DNA of 64,000 nt from Enterobacter sp. SA187 (GCF_001888805.2 NZ_CP019113.1:992001-1056000); one strand, 5' to 3'; numbered from the stretch's first letter, positions 52,596-61,979 are shown. Program-made: numbers and translations. Notes: generated by a model not told the origin, from the letters alone.

Positions 52596-54275
52596 TTAAA
52601 AGCCGTTCATTCCCTGTTCGCCCAGCCATGCCGTCAGCTTTTCCAGCGCGGCATGGTGCGTAAAGGCCACCAGTTGCCCGGCTTTTTCCTGTCCGATACC
52701 GGGCAGTTGCTGCCATTGCTGTTCAGTTCGTTCCAGCAGTTGTTGCCAGCGATAATCTCCCGCAGCCTTCAGCGCGCCCTGAGACAGCGGCGTACCCAGG
52801 GCGATAACCCAGCGAATAAACGGGCGCTTACGGGCCAGCTCAAACTGATGCCACAGTTTTTGCCCTCTGGCCGGTGAGATCCCCGGCGTATGCTGCAACT
52901 GCTGAGGCGTTAACATCAGCCAGGAAAATATATGCTCAAACCGCCAGGCCTGGTGCAGCGTGCGCCAGGCTGCCTCCCCCAGCCCGGTTAAATCCAGCGC
53001 CTGCGGAGAGCTTAGCCACTCCAGACGGGCCAGAAATTGCGCTTCACACTCTGGCGCCGCATAAAAACAGGTCAGCGAATTAAAACGGGATGAGGGCGGC
53101 GCGGGCTTGTCCCGCGAAGCGTTGCGCCATGCCACGCCGTCAATCCGTGGGATCCCCTGGCCGGCAAGGCTGATTTGCAGCTGATCGCCGGGGGCGATGT
53201 CCAGCTCCTGCCAACGCCGGACCGAGCCGATATTGACCCGCCCCACACGTTTATCATCCAGCTGTACCGGCTCAAGCTCTGCCACCACCGCGATTTTCCC
53301 GCTGCGCCCGACGTTAAAGCGGATATTTTTCACTTCCGCCACCTGTACCGCTGGCGGATATTTCCATGCCACCACCCAGTCGCCCTGCCCCGGCAACCAC
53401 TGCTGACCTGCCGGTTCACGCGCCGCTCTGACGATCACGCCGTCAGTGACAAAGGGGAGCGGCGCGGCAAACCAACGGGCGCGAAGGGTTTCCACGTCAC
53501 CCGCGTCTTTTACCGGCTGGCTGAACTGCAAAACCCACTTAAAGCCCGCCTCGTTAAGCTGTTGTAGACGTTGCGCCATATCCTGTGGGCCGTCCGGCCA
53601 TGCCCAGATAAACAGCCCCAGTTCGCGGGTTAGAGGGGAAGGCCCCTGCCGCATCAGCGCGCCAGCCACTTTTGCCCTCGCATTCATGCCGCCCATTTCC
53701 TGCTGGCGGTGGTTATCACGCAGAAGAAAAATCTCGCCCTGCAGGACACTGTTTGCCAGCGGGCCGTTTATCTTTTTGGGCAACGAGGGGATCTGCCGCA
53801 CTTTATTCGTCCAGTCTTCACCTTTCAGGCCATCGCCGCGGCTGATAGCCTGCGCCAGTTCACCCTGACGATAAACCAGCGTAACGGCGACGCCGTCCAC
53901 TTTCGGCTGGACCCACAGGTCGCGCTTGTTTGCCATCCATTGCGTCAGGGCGGTTTTATCCGCGAGTTTCTTTACGCCCGTATGGGCGACCGGATGCAGG
54001 ATGGCGCCTGTGCCCGGCGGTGCAGGTTCATCAAGCGGCAGGGGCGGCGCAAAGCAGCGCTGCCAGTGCGCCAGCCGGGCGCTGAGCCTATCGTAAACTT
54101 CGTCGCTGACGTCGCTTTTGCCCTGCCGCCAGTAGGCGTCGTTCCACTGTATGATTTGCTGCTGAAGCCGCGCGATCTCCTGCTCTGCCCGTGCAGGCGG
54201 CCATACCGGGCATGCCGCCCGGCTGCCGCCACTTAAGAACAAGATGAACAGTATCCATCCCACACGCTTAACCAT
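52596..54275 (-). CDS. ligB: NAD+-dependent DNA ligase LigB
   Basis: LigB is the second NAD+-dependent ligase of enterobacteria. The 559 residues (560 in E. coli) hold the adenylation domain with the nucleophile Lys125 in KVDG, an OB fold and a helix-hairpin-helix region, but lack the zinc finger and BRCT domains of LigA. The N terminus (VGWILFILFLSGGSRAACP) looks like a cleavable signal peptide. A GGGAGG site lies just before ATG 54275; the long upstream extension crosses a terminator and is not coding. Confidence 0.96.
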   Translation of the reverse strand: MVKRVGWILFILFLSGGSRAACPVWPPARAEQEIARLQQQIIQWNDAYWRQGKSDVSDEVYDRLSARLAHWQRCFAPPLPLDEPAPPGTGAILHPVAHTGVKKLADKTALTQWMANKRDLWVQPKVDGVAVTLVYRQGELAQAISRGDGLKGEDWTNKVRQIPSLPKKINGPLANSVLQGEIFLLRDNHRQQEMGGMNARAKVAGALMRQGPSPLTRELGLFIWAWPDGPQDMAQRLQQLNEAGFKWVLQFSQPVKDAGDVETLRARWFAAPLPFVTDGVIVRAAREPAGQQWLPGQGDWVVAWKYPPAVQVAEVKNIRFNVGRSGKIAVVAELEPVQLDDKRVGRVNIGSVRRWQELDIAPGDQLQISLAGQGIPRIDGVAWRNASRDKPAPPSSRFNSLTCFYAAPECEAQFLARLEWLSSPQALDLTGLGEAAWRTLHQAWRFEHIFSWLMLTPQQLQHTPGISPARGQKLWHQFELARKRPFIRWVIALGTPLSQGALKAAGDYRWQQLLERTEQQWQQLPGIGQEKAGQLVAFTHHAALEKLTAWLGEQGMNGF

Positions 54276-54335
54276 GTTCTGCCTCCCTTGCTGTGTTCGC
54301 TTCGGTATAGCGCGACGTCTGACGCAAGACGAGCA

Positions 54336-54362
54336 GCAAAAAGCCGCCTTGCGAGGCGGCTT
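54336..54362 (-). terminator. Leftward intrinsic terminator upstream of ligB
   Basis: On the minus strand AAGCCGCC and GGCGGCTT pair around TCGCAA and run into TTTTT. It lies 61 bases before the ligB start and no leftward gene precedes it, so it would either attenuate ligB or end an unrecognised short RNA. Confidence 0.8.
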
Positions 54363-54416
54363 CCGGGAATTTTGCGCTGTTGCTGCAAGCGGCAGATAAT
54401 TCAGGAAAACGCCTCG
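54338..54416 (-). ncRNA. Candidate small RNA or ligB leader (hypothetical)
   Basis: A leftward promoter-like pair, TTGTCA (54445-54450) and TATTGC (54423-54428), 16 bases apart, would start an RNA of about 80 bases ending at the strong terminator at 54336. The -35 is good and the -10 is weak. No protein-coding frame with a ribosome-binding site is present in the stretch. Confidence 0.3.
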
Positions 54417-54452
54417 CAAAACGCAATAATCTCGTGCAAAAGTGTGACAAAG

Positions 54453-54467
54453 GCTACGTCACGTAGC
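54453..54467. promoter_or_regulatory. Perfect 15-base palindrome in the gmk promoter
   Basis: GCTACGT and ACGTAGC flank a single C. It occupies the -35 and upstream spacer region of the gmk promoter, where a bound protein would affect transcription. No known regulator was recognised. Confidence 0.5.
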
Positions 54468-54476
54468 GGCGACGTG

Positions 54477-54482
54477 TATAAT
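54477..54482 (+). promoter_or_regulatory. gmk operon -10 element
   Basis: TATAAT is a perfect consensus -10, 50 bases before the gmk ATG. The -35 (around 54454-54460) is poor and overlaps the palindrome at 54453. Confidence 0.7.
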
Positions 54483-54532
54483 AGGCACGTATGTAGACAT
54501 TCCCGTTCGTTCATCACATACAAAAGATACTC

Positions 54533-55156
54533 ATGGCTCAAGGCACGCTCTATATTGTTTCCGCGCCCAGTGGTGCGGGTAAATCAAGCCTCATTCAGGC
54601 TTTGTTAAAGACCCAACCGTTGTACGACACCCAGGTTTCTGTTTCACACACCACGCGCGCGCCGCGTCCGGGTGAGGTGCACGGTGAACACTATTTCTTT
54701 GTGGATCATGATGAATTTAAGAACATGATTGGCAGAGATGCGTTTCTTGAGCATGCGGAAGTGTTTGGTAATTATTACGGCACCTCGCGCGACGCCATTG
54801 AACAAGTTCTGGCGACGGGCGTGGACGTTTTCCTCGACATCGACTGGCAGGGCGCGCAGCAAATCCGCCAGAAAATGCCGCAGGCGCGCAGCATCTTTAT
54901 TCTGCCGCCGTCGAAAGACGAGCTGGATCGTCGCCTGCGCGGTCGCGGTCAGGACAGCGAAGAGGTGATCACCAAACGCATGGCGCAGGCGGTTGCAGAA
55001 ATGAGCCACTACGCCGAATATGATTATCTGATTGTGAATGATGATTTTGATACCGCCATCAGCGATATGAAGACCATTATTCGTGCTGAACGTCTGCGTA
55101 TGGGTCGCCAAAAACAGCGACATGACGCTTTAATCAGCAAACTATTGGCAGACTGA
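54533..55156 (+). CDS. gmk: Guanylate kinase
   Basis: Gmk phosphorylates GMP to GDP. The 207 residues equal E. coli, with the P-loop SGAGKSSL at residues 11-18 and the GMP-binding SHTTRAPRPGE and FLEHAEVFGNYYGT segments. It starts the gmk-rpoZ-spoT-trmH-recG run; rpoZ follows after 54 bases. Confidence 0.98.
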   Translation: MAQGTLYIVSAPSGAGKSSLIQALLKTQPLYDTQVSVSHTTRAPRPGEVHGEHYFFVDHDEFKNMIGRDAFLEHAEVFGNYYGTSRDAIEQVLATGVDVFLDIDWQGAQQIRQKMPQARSIFILPPSKDELDRRLRGRGQDSEEVITKRMAQAVAEMSHYAEYDYLIVNDDFDTAISDMKTIIRAERLRMGRQKQRHDALISKLLAD

Positions 55157-55210
55157 ACGTACTTTCAGTATCATGCCCAGTCATTTCTTCACCTGTGGAG
55201 CACTTTAAGT

Positions 55211-55486
55211 ATGGCACGCGTAACTGTTCAGGACGCTGTAGAGAAAATTGGTAACCGTTTTGACCTGGTACTGGTCGCCGCGCGTCGCGCTCGTCAGATG
55301 CAGGTTGGTGGTAAAGATCCGCTGGTTGCGGAAGAGAACGATAAAACTACCGTTATCGCGCTGCGCGAAATCGAAGAAGGTCTGATCAACAACCAGATCC
55401 TCGACGTACGTGAGCGCCAGGAGCAGCAAGAGCAGGAAGCCGCTGAATTACAGGCCGTCACCGCGATTGCTGAAGGTCGTCGTTAA
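55211..55486 (+). CDS. rpoZ: RNA polymerase omega subunit
   Basis: The 91 residues equal E. coli omega (MARVTVQDAVEKIGNRFDLV). Omega assists assembly of the beta' subunit and forms one ppGpp-binding site, fitting its place just before spoT. A GTGGAG site precedes the ATG. Confidence 0.98.
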   Translation: MARVTVQDAVEKIGNRFDLVLVAARRARQMQVGGKDPLVAEENDKTTVIALREIEEGLINNQILDVRERQEQQEQEAAELQAVTAIAEGRR

Positions 55487-55504
55487 TAACACTGCAGGTC
55501 ACCC

Positions 55505-57616
55505 TTGTATCTGTTTGAAAGCCTGAATCAGCTGATTCAAACCTATCTGCCGGAAGAGCAGATAAAGCGTCTCCAGCAGGCGTATCTCGTTGCACGTGAC
55601 GCTCACGAGGGCCAGACACGTTCAAGCGGTGAACCCTACATCACGCACCCGGTTGCGGTAGCCTGTATTCTGGCCGAGATGAAACTCGACTATGAAACAC
55701 TGATGGCCGCGCTGCTGCATGATGTGATTGAAGATACCCCCGCCACCTACCAGGACATGGAACAGCTGTTTGGCAAAAGCGTTGCCGAGCTGGTGGAAGG
55801 GGTGTCCAAGCTTGATAAGCTTAAGTTCCGCGACAAGAAAGAGGCGCAGGCCGAAAACTTCCGCAAGATGATTATGGCGATGGTGCAGGATATCCGCGTC
55901 ATTCTCATCAAACTGGCTGACCGCACCCACAATATGCGCACGCTGGGCTCACTGCGCCCGGATAAACGTCGCCGCATCGCCCGTGAAACCCTCGAAATCT
56001 ACAGTCCGCTGGCGCACCGTTTAGGTATCCATCACATCAAAACCGAGCTTGAAGAGCTGGGCTTTGAGGCGTTGCACCCGAACCGCTATCGGGTGATCAA
56101 AGAGGTGGTGAAATCTGCGCGCGGTAACCGTAAAGAGATGATCCAGAAAATCCTCTCTGAAATCGAAGGCCGTTTGCAGGAAGCCGGTATTCCCTGTCGC
56201 GTAAGCGGACGCGAAAAGCATCTCTACTCCATTTACTGCAAAATGGTCATGAAAGAGCAGCGTTTCCACTCGATCATGGATATTTACGCCTTCCGCGTCA
56301 TCGTCCACGATCTGGATACCTGCTACCGCGTGCTCGGTCAGATGCACAGCCTCTACAAGCCACGTCCGGGGCGCATGAAAGATTACATCGCCATTCCAAA
56401 AGCGAACGGCTATCAGTCTTTGCACACCTCGATGATTGGCCCGCACGGTGTGCCGGTTGAGGTGCAGATCCGCACCGAAGACATGGACATGATGGCGGAA
56501 ATGGGGGTTGCCGCGCACTGGGCTTATAAAGAGCACGGTGAAAGTAGCACCACGGCGCAAATCCGCGCGCAGCGCTGGATGCAGAGCCTGCTGGAACTCC
56601 AGCAGAGCGCCGGTAGTTCGTTTGAATTTATCGAGAGCGTTAAATCTGATCTCTTCCCGGATGAGATTTATGTTTTCACACCGGAAGGGCGCATTGTTGA
56701 GCTGCCTGCCGGTGCCACCCCGGTCGATTTCGCCTATGCCGTGCATACCGACATCGGCCACGCCTGCGTGGGCGCGCGCGTGGACAGACAGCCGTATCCG
56801 CTGTCGCAGCCGCTCGCCAGCGGCCAGACGGTTGAGATCATCACCGCACCTGGCGCCCGCCCGAACGCCGCATGGCTCAATTTTGTGGTCAGCTCCAAAG
56901 CCCGCGCCAAAATTCGCCAGATGCTGAAAAACCTCAAGCGCGACGATTCCGTAAGCCTGGGTCGCCGTCTGCTTAACCATGCCCTTGGCGGCAGCCGCAA
57001 GCTGGCGGAAATCCCGCCGGAAAATATTCAGCATGAGCTGGAGCGCATGAAGCTGGCGTCCCTTGACGACCTGCTGGCGGAAATCGGTCTTGGCAATGCC
57101 ATGAGCGTCGTGGTCGCGAAAAACCTGCAACAGGGTGAAACAGCAGCCCCGGTGCAGGCGGGTCAGGGCCATGGACATCTGCCGATCAAAGGCGCAGACG
57201 GGGTACTGATCACCTTCGCGAAATGCTGCCGTCCACTACCGGGCGACCCGATTATCGCCCACGTCAGCCCTGGTAAAGGACTGGTGATCCACCATGAATC
57301 CTGCCGTAACATCCGTGGCTATCAGAAAGAGCCAGAGAAGTTTATGGCGGTAGAGTGGGACAAAGACACGGCGCAGGAATTTATCACCGAAATTAAGGTG
57401 GATATGTTTAACCACCAGGGTGCGCTCGCAAACCTGACTGCGGCAATCAACACGGCCTCTTCCAATATTCAGAGCCTGAATACTGAAGAAAAAGATGGCC
57501 GCGTGTACAGCGCCTTTATCCGCCTGACCGCGCAGGATCGTGTTCATCTGGCAAACATCATGCGTAAAATCCGCGTATTGCCGGACGTGATTAAAGTCAC
57601 CCGTAACCGAAACTAG
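55505..57616 (+). CDS. spoT: Bifunctional (p)ppGpp synthase/hydrolase SpoT
   Basis: SpoT hydrolyses and, weakly, makes (p)ppGpp in response to carbon, fatty-acid and other stresses. The 703 residues match E. coli: an HD hydrolase domain (LLHDVIED), a synthetase domain, TGS (about 385-450), and C-terminal zinc-finger (CCRPLPGD) and ACT domains. Translation starts at TTG 55505 (MYLFESLN), 18 bases after rpoZ, as in E. coli. Confidence 0.98.
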   Translation: MYLFESLNQLIQTYLPEEQIKRLQQAYLVARDAHEGQTRSSGEPYITHPVAVACILAEMKLDYETLMAALLHDVIEDTPATYQDMEQLFGKSVAELVEGVSKLDKLKFRDKKEAQAENFRKMIMAMVQDIRVILIKLADRTHNMRTLGSLRPDKRRRIARETLEIYSPLAHRLGIHHIKTELEELGFEALHPNRYRVIKEVVKSARGNRKEMIQKILSEIEGRLQEAGIPCRVSGREKHLYSIYCKMVMKEQRFHSIMDIYAFRVIVHDLDTCYRVLGQMHSLYKPRPGRMKDYIAIPKANGYQSLHTSMIGPHGVPVEVQIRTEDMDMMAEMGVAAHWAYKEHGESSTTAQIRAQRWMQSLLELQQSAGSSFEFIESVKSDLFPDEIYVFTPEGRIVELPAGATPVDFAYAVHTDIGHACVGARVDRQPYPLSQPLASGQTVEIITAPGARPNAAWLNFVVSSKARAKIRQMLKNLKRDDSVSLGRRLLNHALGGSRKLAEIPPENIQHELERMKLASLDDLLAEIGLGNAMSVVVAKNLQQGETAAPVQAGQGHGHLPIKGADGVLITFAKCCRPLPGDPIIAHVSPGKGLVIHHESCRNIRGYQKEPEKFMAVEWDKDTAQEFITEIKVDMFNHQGALANLTAAINTASSNIQSLNTEEKDGRVYSAFIRLTAQDRVHLANIMRKIRVLPDVIKVTRNRN

Positions 57617-57620
57617 CCTA

Positions 57621-58310
57621 ATGAATGCACAGCGTTATGCGCGAATCTGCGAAATGCTCGCCAGGCGTCAGCCTGATCTGACGGTCTGCATGGAGCAGGT
57701 CCACAAGCCCCATAACGTCTCTGCTATTATCCGCACCGCAGATGCCGTTGGCGTGCATGAAGTGCACGCCGTCTGGCCGGGCAGCCGTATGCGCACCATG
57801 GCCTCTTCCGCGGCGGGCAGCAACAGCTGGGTGCAGGTTAAAACCCATCGCACCATCAGCGACGCCGTTTCACATCTCAAAGGCCAGGGCATGCAGGTTC
57901 TGGCGACGCATCTGTCTGATAAAGCCGTCGATTTTCGCGAGATCGATTACACCCGCCCGACCTGTATTCTGATGGGTCAGGAGAAAACCGGGATCACGCA
58001 GGAAGCGCTGGATCTGGCGGATCAGGACATCATCATTCCCATGATCGGCATGGTGCAGTCGCTTAACGTCTCCGTCGCCTCTGCCCTCATTCTGTATGAA
58101 GCCCAGCGCCAGCGGCAGAACGCCGGCCTGTATAAGCGGGAAAACAGCATGCTGCCGGAAGACGAACAGCAGCGTTTGCTGTTTGAAGGCGGCTATCCGG
58201 TGCTGGCCCGCGTAGCAAAACGCAAAGGCCTGCCCTACCCCCACGTCAACGCGCAGGGCGAAATCGAAGCCGATGACGCGTGGTGGGCCACCATGCAGTC
58301 TGCGAAATAA
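57621..58310 (+). CDS. trmH: tRNA (guanosine(18)-2'-O)-methyltransferase TrmH
   Basis: TrmH methylates the ribose of G18 in the D-loop. The 229 residues equal E. coli, with SPOUT motifs HKPHNVSAIIRTADA, LMGQEKTGIT and MVQSLNVSVASAL forming the knot. It starts 4 bases after the spoT stop and ends 3 bases before recG. Confidence 0.98.
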   Translation: MNAQRYARICEMLARRQPDLTVCMEQVHKPHNVSAIIRTADAVGVHEVHAVWPGSRMRTMASSAAGSNSWVQVKTHRTISDAVSHLKGQGMQVLATHLSDKAVDFREIDYTRPTCILMGQEKTGITQEALDLADQDIIIPMIGMVQSLNVSVASALILYEAQRQRQNAGLYKRENSMLPEDEQQRLLFEGGYPVLARVAKRKGLPYPHVNAQGEIEADDAWWATMQSAK

Positions 58311-58313
58311 CCC

Positions 58314-60395
58314 ATGAAAGGCCGCCTGCTTGACGCCATTCCGCTAAGCTCGCTGACCGGCGTGGGCGCGGCGCAGAGCAGCAAGCTCGCCAAAATCGGC
58401 CTCGTCAACGTGCAGGATCTGCTCCTGCATCTGCCTTTACGCTACGAAGATCGTACCCAGCTTTACACCATCGCCGATCTGCTGCCGGGCATTTATGCCA
58501 CGGTGGAAGGCGAAGTGCTGAACTGTAACGTCACCTTTGGCGGCCGTCGCATGATGACCTGTCAGATCAGCGACGGCAGCGGCATTCTGACCCTGCGCTT
58601 CTTTAACTTCAGCGCGGCGATGAAAAACAGTCTGGCGACGGGAAAACGCGTGCTGGCTTACGGTGAAGCAAAGCGCGGTAAGTACGGCGCGGAGATGATC
58701 CATCCGGAATACCGCGTGCAGGGCGACCTGACCAGCCCGGCGCTGGCGGACACCCTGACCCCCGTCTATCCGACAACCGAAGGCATCAAACAGGCGACGC
58801 TGCGCAAGCTGACGGACCAGGCGCTGGAACTGCTGGACACCTGCGCCATTGCCGAACTGCTGCCCGCTGAATTAGCCCAGGGCATGATGAGCCTGCCGGA
58901 AGCGCTGCGCACGCTGCATCGCCCGCCGCCGACCTTACAACTTGCCGATCTGGAAAGCGGTCAGCATCCCGCCCAGCGCCGTCTGATCCTCGAAGAGCTG
59001 CTGGCGCATAATCTCAGTATGCTGGCCTTACGCGCCGGCGCACAGCGTTTCCACGCCCAGCCGCTTGCCGCGCAGGATGAGCTGAAAAACCAGCTGCTGG
59101 CGTCACTGCCGTTTAAACCGACCGGCGCGCAGGCACGGGTGGTGTCCGAAATCGAACACGATATGGCGCTTGATATTCCGATGATGCGTCTGGTGCAGGG
59201 CGACGTTGGCTCCGGTAAAACGCTGGTGGCGGCCCTTGCCGCCCTGCGCGCCATCGCCAATGGCAAACAGGTGGCGATGATGGCCCCCACCGAACTGCTT
59301 GCCGAGCAGCACGCTAACAATTTCCGCGCCTGGTTTGCCCCTCTCGGCATTGAAGTCGGCTGGCTGGCGGGTAAACAGAAGGGCAAAGCGCGCGTGGCGC
59401 AGCAGGATGCCATCGCCAGCGGTCAGGTGCAGATGATTGTCGGCACCCACGCCATTTTCCAGGAACAGGTGCAGTTTAACGGCCTGGCGCTGGTGATCAT
59501 CGACGAACAGCATCGCTTTGGCGTGCATCAGCGGCTGGCGCTGTGGGAAAAAGGCCAGCAACAGGGCTTTCATCCTCATCAGCTGATCATGACCGCAACC
59601 CCTATTCCGCGTACGCTGGCGATGACGGCGTATGCCGATCTCGATACCTCTGTGATCGACGAAATGCCGCCGGGACGTACGCCCGTCACCACGGTGGCCA
59701 TTCCCGACACGCGCCGCAGCGATATTATCGATCGCGTACGCCAGGCGTGCATGAGCGAAGGCCGCCAGGCTTACTGGGTGTGCACGCTGATCGAAGAATC
59801 CGATTTACTGGAAGCCCAGGCAGCCGAGGCCACCTGGGAAGAACTGAAGCTGGCGCTGCCGGAGCTTAACGTCGGTCTGGTTCATGGCCGCATGAAGCCC
59901 GCCGAAAAACAGGCGGTGATGCAGGCGTTTAAGCTGGGCGAGCTGCATCTGCTGATCGCCACCACCGTCATCGAGGTAGGTGTGGACGTGCCCAACGCCA
60001 GCCTGATGATCATCGAAAATCCGGAACGGCTGGGCCTTGCGCAACTCCACCAGCTCCGGGGTCGCGTCGGTCGTGGCGCGGTGGCGTCCCACTGCGTACT
60101 GCTGTACAAATCCCCGCTGTCGAAAACCGCGCAGAAACGCCTGCAGGTGCTGCGCGACAGTAACGATGGCTTTGTGATTGCGCAAAAGGATCTGGAAATT
60201 CGCGGCCCCGGCGAACTGCTCGGTACCCGACAGACCGGCAACGCTGAATTCAAAGTCGCCGATCTGCTGCGCGACCAGGCGATGATCCCTGATGTACAGC
60301 GCCTCGCCCGTCATATTCATGAGCGTTATCCGGAACAGGCGCTTGCGCTGATCGAGCGCTGGATGCCGGAAACTGAACGCTATTCCAACGCCTGA
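58314..60395 (+). CDS. recG: ATP-dependent DNA helicase RecG
   Basis: RecG remodels stalled forks and branched DNA. The 693 residues equal E. coli: an N-terminal wedge (OB-fold) domain, Walker A GDVGSGKT (about 298-305), the DEQH box and C-terminal motifs including the QLRGRVGRG arginine-finger region. It is the last gene of the gmk operon. The next gene is xanP, with no gltS between. Confidence 0.98.
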   Translation: MKGRLLDAIPLSSLTGVGAAQSSKLAKIGLVNVQDLLLHLPLRYEDRTQLYTIADLLPGIYATVEGEVLNCNVTFGGRRMMTCQISDGSGILTLRFFNFSAAMKNSLATGKRVLAYGEAKRGKYGAEMIHPEYRVQGDLTSPALADTLTPVYPTTEGIKQATLRKLTDQALELLDTCAIAELLPAELAQGMMSLPEALRTLHRPPPTLQLADLESGQHPAQRRLILEELLAHNLSMLALRAGAQRFHAQPLAAQDELKNQLLASLPFKPTGAQARVVSEIEHDMALDIPMMRLVQGDVGSGKTLVAALAALRAIANGKQVAMMAPTELLAEQHANNFRAWFAPLGIEVGWLAGKQKGKARVAQQDAIASGQVQMIVGTHAIFQEQVQFNGLALVIIDEQHRFGVHQRLALWEKGQQQGFHPHQLIMTATPIPRTLAMTAYADLDTSVIDEMPPGRTPVTTVAIPDTRRSDIIDRVRQACMSEGRQAYWVCTLIEESDLLEAQAAEATWEELKLALPELNVGLVHGRMKPAEKQAVMQAFKLGELHLLIATTVIEVGVDVPNASLMIIENPERLGLAQLHQLRGRVGRGAVASHCVLLYKSPLSKTAQKRLQVLRDSNDGFVIAQKDLEIRGPGELLGTRQTGNAEFKVADLLRDQAMIPDVQRLARHIHERYPEQALALIERWMPETERYSNA

Positions 60396-60483
60396 CGCAA
60401 ATTTTCAGCCATTCACTCTGACATACGCATAACGCTATATCCCGGTCGCTTTTTATCCCTTTTAATTATGAGATTTTTTGCTG

Positions 60484-60495
60484 GCAAACGTTTGC
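60484..60495. promoter_or_regulatory. PurR-like operator upstream of xanP
   Basis: GCAAACGTTTGC is the perfect palindromic core of the PurR box (consensus ACGCAAACGTTTGCGT; 13 of 16 here). It overlaps the -35 (TTGCTT, 60492) of a promoter whose -10 TAAAAT is at 60514 with a 16-base spacer, so binding would repress xanP when hypoxanthine or guanine is available. Confidence 0.8.
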
Positions 60496-60549
60496 TTTTA
60501 CCATTCAGTCCGATAAAATCCCCGCTTTTCCATCATGGGATCGCCAGAG

Positions 60550-61941
60550 ATGTCCGTTAACACCGTCGAGTCTGAAAATGCGCAACCGGTTGCGCCGCAG
60601 CATAATAGTGAGCTGATCTACCGCCTGGAAGATCGCCCGCCGCTGGCACAAACGCTTTTTGCCGCCTGTCAGCATCTGCTGGCAATGTTTGTTGCGGTCA
60701 TCACCCCGGCGATGCTGATTTGTCAGGCGCTCGGCTTACCGGCTCAGGACACGCAGCACATCATCAGCATGTCGCTGTTCGCCTCCGGTGTGGCGTCCAT
60801 TATTCAGATCAAAGCGTGGGGACCGGTTGGCTCCGGGCTGTTATCCATTCAGGGCACCAGCTTTAACTTTGTGGCCCCGCTGATCATGGGCGGCACGGCG
60901 CTGAAAACCGGCGGCGCGGATGTGCCGACCATGATGGCGGCGCTGTTTGGCACCCTGATGCTGGCAAGCTGTACCGAAATGGTCCTTTCCCGCGTGCTGC
61001 ACCTGGCGCGCCGCATTATTACGCCGCTGGTATCCGGCGTGGTGGTGATGATTATCGGTCTGTCGCTGATCCAGGTCGGCCTGACCTCTATCGGCGGCGG
61101 CTATGGCGCCATGGCCGATCACACCTTCGGCGCGCCGAAAAACCTGCTGCTGGCGGGTGCGGTGCTGGCGGTGATCATCCTGCTTAACCGTCAGCGCAAT
61201 CCGTATCTGCGCGTGGCCTCGCTGGTGATCGCTATGGCGGTGGGTTATATCCTCGCCTGGGCGCTGGGTATGTTGCCTGAGAACACCGCGCCGACCAGCA
61301 GCGATCTAATCATGGTCCCCACCCCGCTCTATTACGGTTTAGGTATCGACTGGAGCCTGCTGCTGCCGCTGATGCTGGTATTTATGATCACCTCGCTGGA
61401 AACCATCGGCGATATTACCGCCACCTCTGACGTTTCCGAACAGCCGGTTTCCGGGCCGCTGTACATGAAGCGCCTGAAAGGCGGCGTGCTGGCGAACGGC
61501 CTGAACTCCTTTGTGTCGGCGGTGTTCAACACCTTTCCGAACTCCTGTTTCGGACAGAACAACGGCGTGATCCAGCTGACCGGCGTGGCCAGCCGTTATG
61601 TCGGTTTTGTAGTGGCGCTGATGCTGATCGTGCTCGGCCTGTTCCCGGCGGTGAGTGGCTTCGTGCAGCACATTCCTGAGCCGGTGCTGGGCGGCGCGAC
61701 CCTGGTGATGTTCGGTACCATTGCCGCTTCCGGGGTGCGTATCGTGTCCCGCGAGCCGCTGAACCGCCGCGCGATCATGATTATCGCCCTGTCGTTGGCG
61801 GTCGGTCTGGGCGTTTCCCAGCAGCCGCTGATCCTGCAGTTTGCGCCGGACTGGCTGAAGAATCTGCTCTCCTCGGGGATCGCCGCGGGCGGTATCACCG
61901 CTATCGTGCTGAACCTCGTTTTCCCGCCTGAGAAAAACTGA
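60550..61941 (+). CDS. xanP: Xanthine:H+ symporter XanP
   Basis: XanP is a NAT/NCS2-family inner-membrane carrier that takes up xanthine with protons. The 463 residues equal E. coli, with about 14 helices, the GTSFNF segment, the ETIGDITATSDVS substrate motif (helix 8) and QNNGVIQLTGVASR (NAT signature, helix 10). ATG 60550 gives the conserved MSVNTVESENAQPV start. Confidence 0.98.
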   Translation: MSVNTVESENAQPVAPQHNSELIYRLEDRPPLAQTLFAACQHLLAMFVAVITPAMLICQALGLPAQDTQHIISMSLFASGVASIIQIKAWGPVGSGLLSIQGTSFNFVAPLIMGGTALKTGGADVPTMMAALFGTLMLASCTEMVLSRVLHLARRIITPLVSGVVVMIIGLSLIQVGLTSIGGGYGAMADHTFGAPKNLLLAGAVLAVIILLNRQRNPYLRVASLVIAMAVGYILAWALGMLPENTAPTSSDLIMVPTPLYYGLGIDWSLLLPLMLVFMITSLETIGDITATSDVSEQPVSGPLYMKRLKGGVLANGLNSFVSAVFNTFPNSCFGQNNGVIQLTGVASRYVGFVVALMLIVLGLFPAVSGFVQHIPEPVLGGATLVMFGTIAASGVRIVSREPLNRRAIMIIALSLAVGLGVSQQPLILQFAPDWLKNLLSSGIAAGGITAIVLNLVFPPEKN

Positions 61942-61946
61942 TTTTC

Positions 61947-61979
61947 ACGGCGGCAGCGGGGCTTTCCTGCTGTCGCCGT
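61947..61979 (+). terminator. Long hairpin after xanP
   Basis: ACGGCGGCAGCGGG pairs with CTGCTGTCGCCGT over about 13 positions (two as G-U) around a 6-base loop, starting 6 bases after the stop. No T-run follows, so it may protect the mRNA 3' end or terminate weakly before yicH. Confidence 0.5.
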
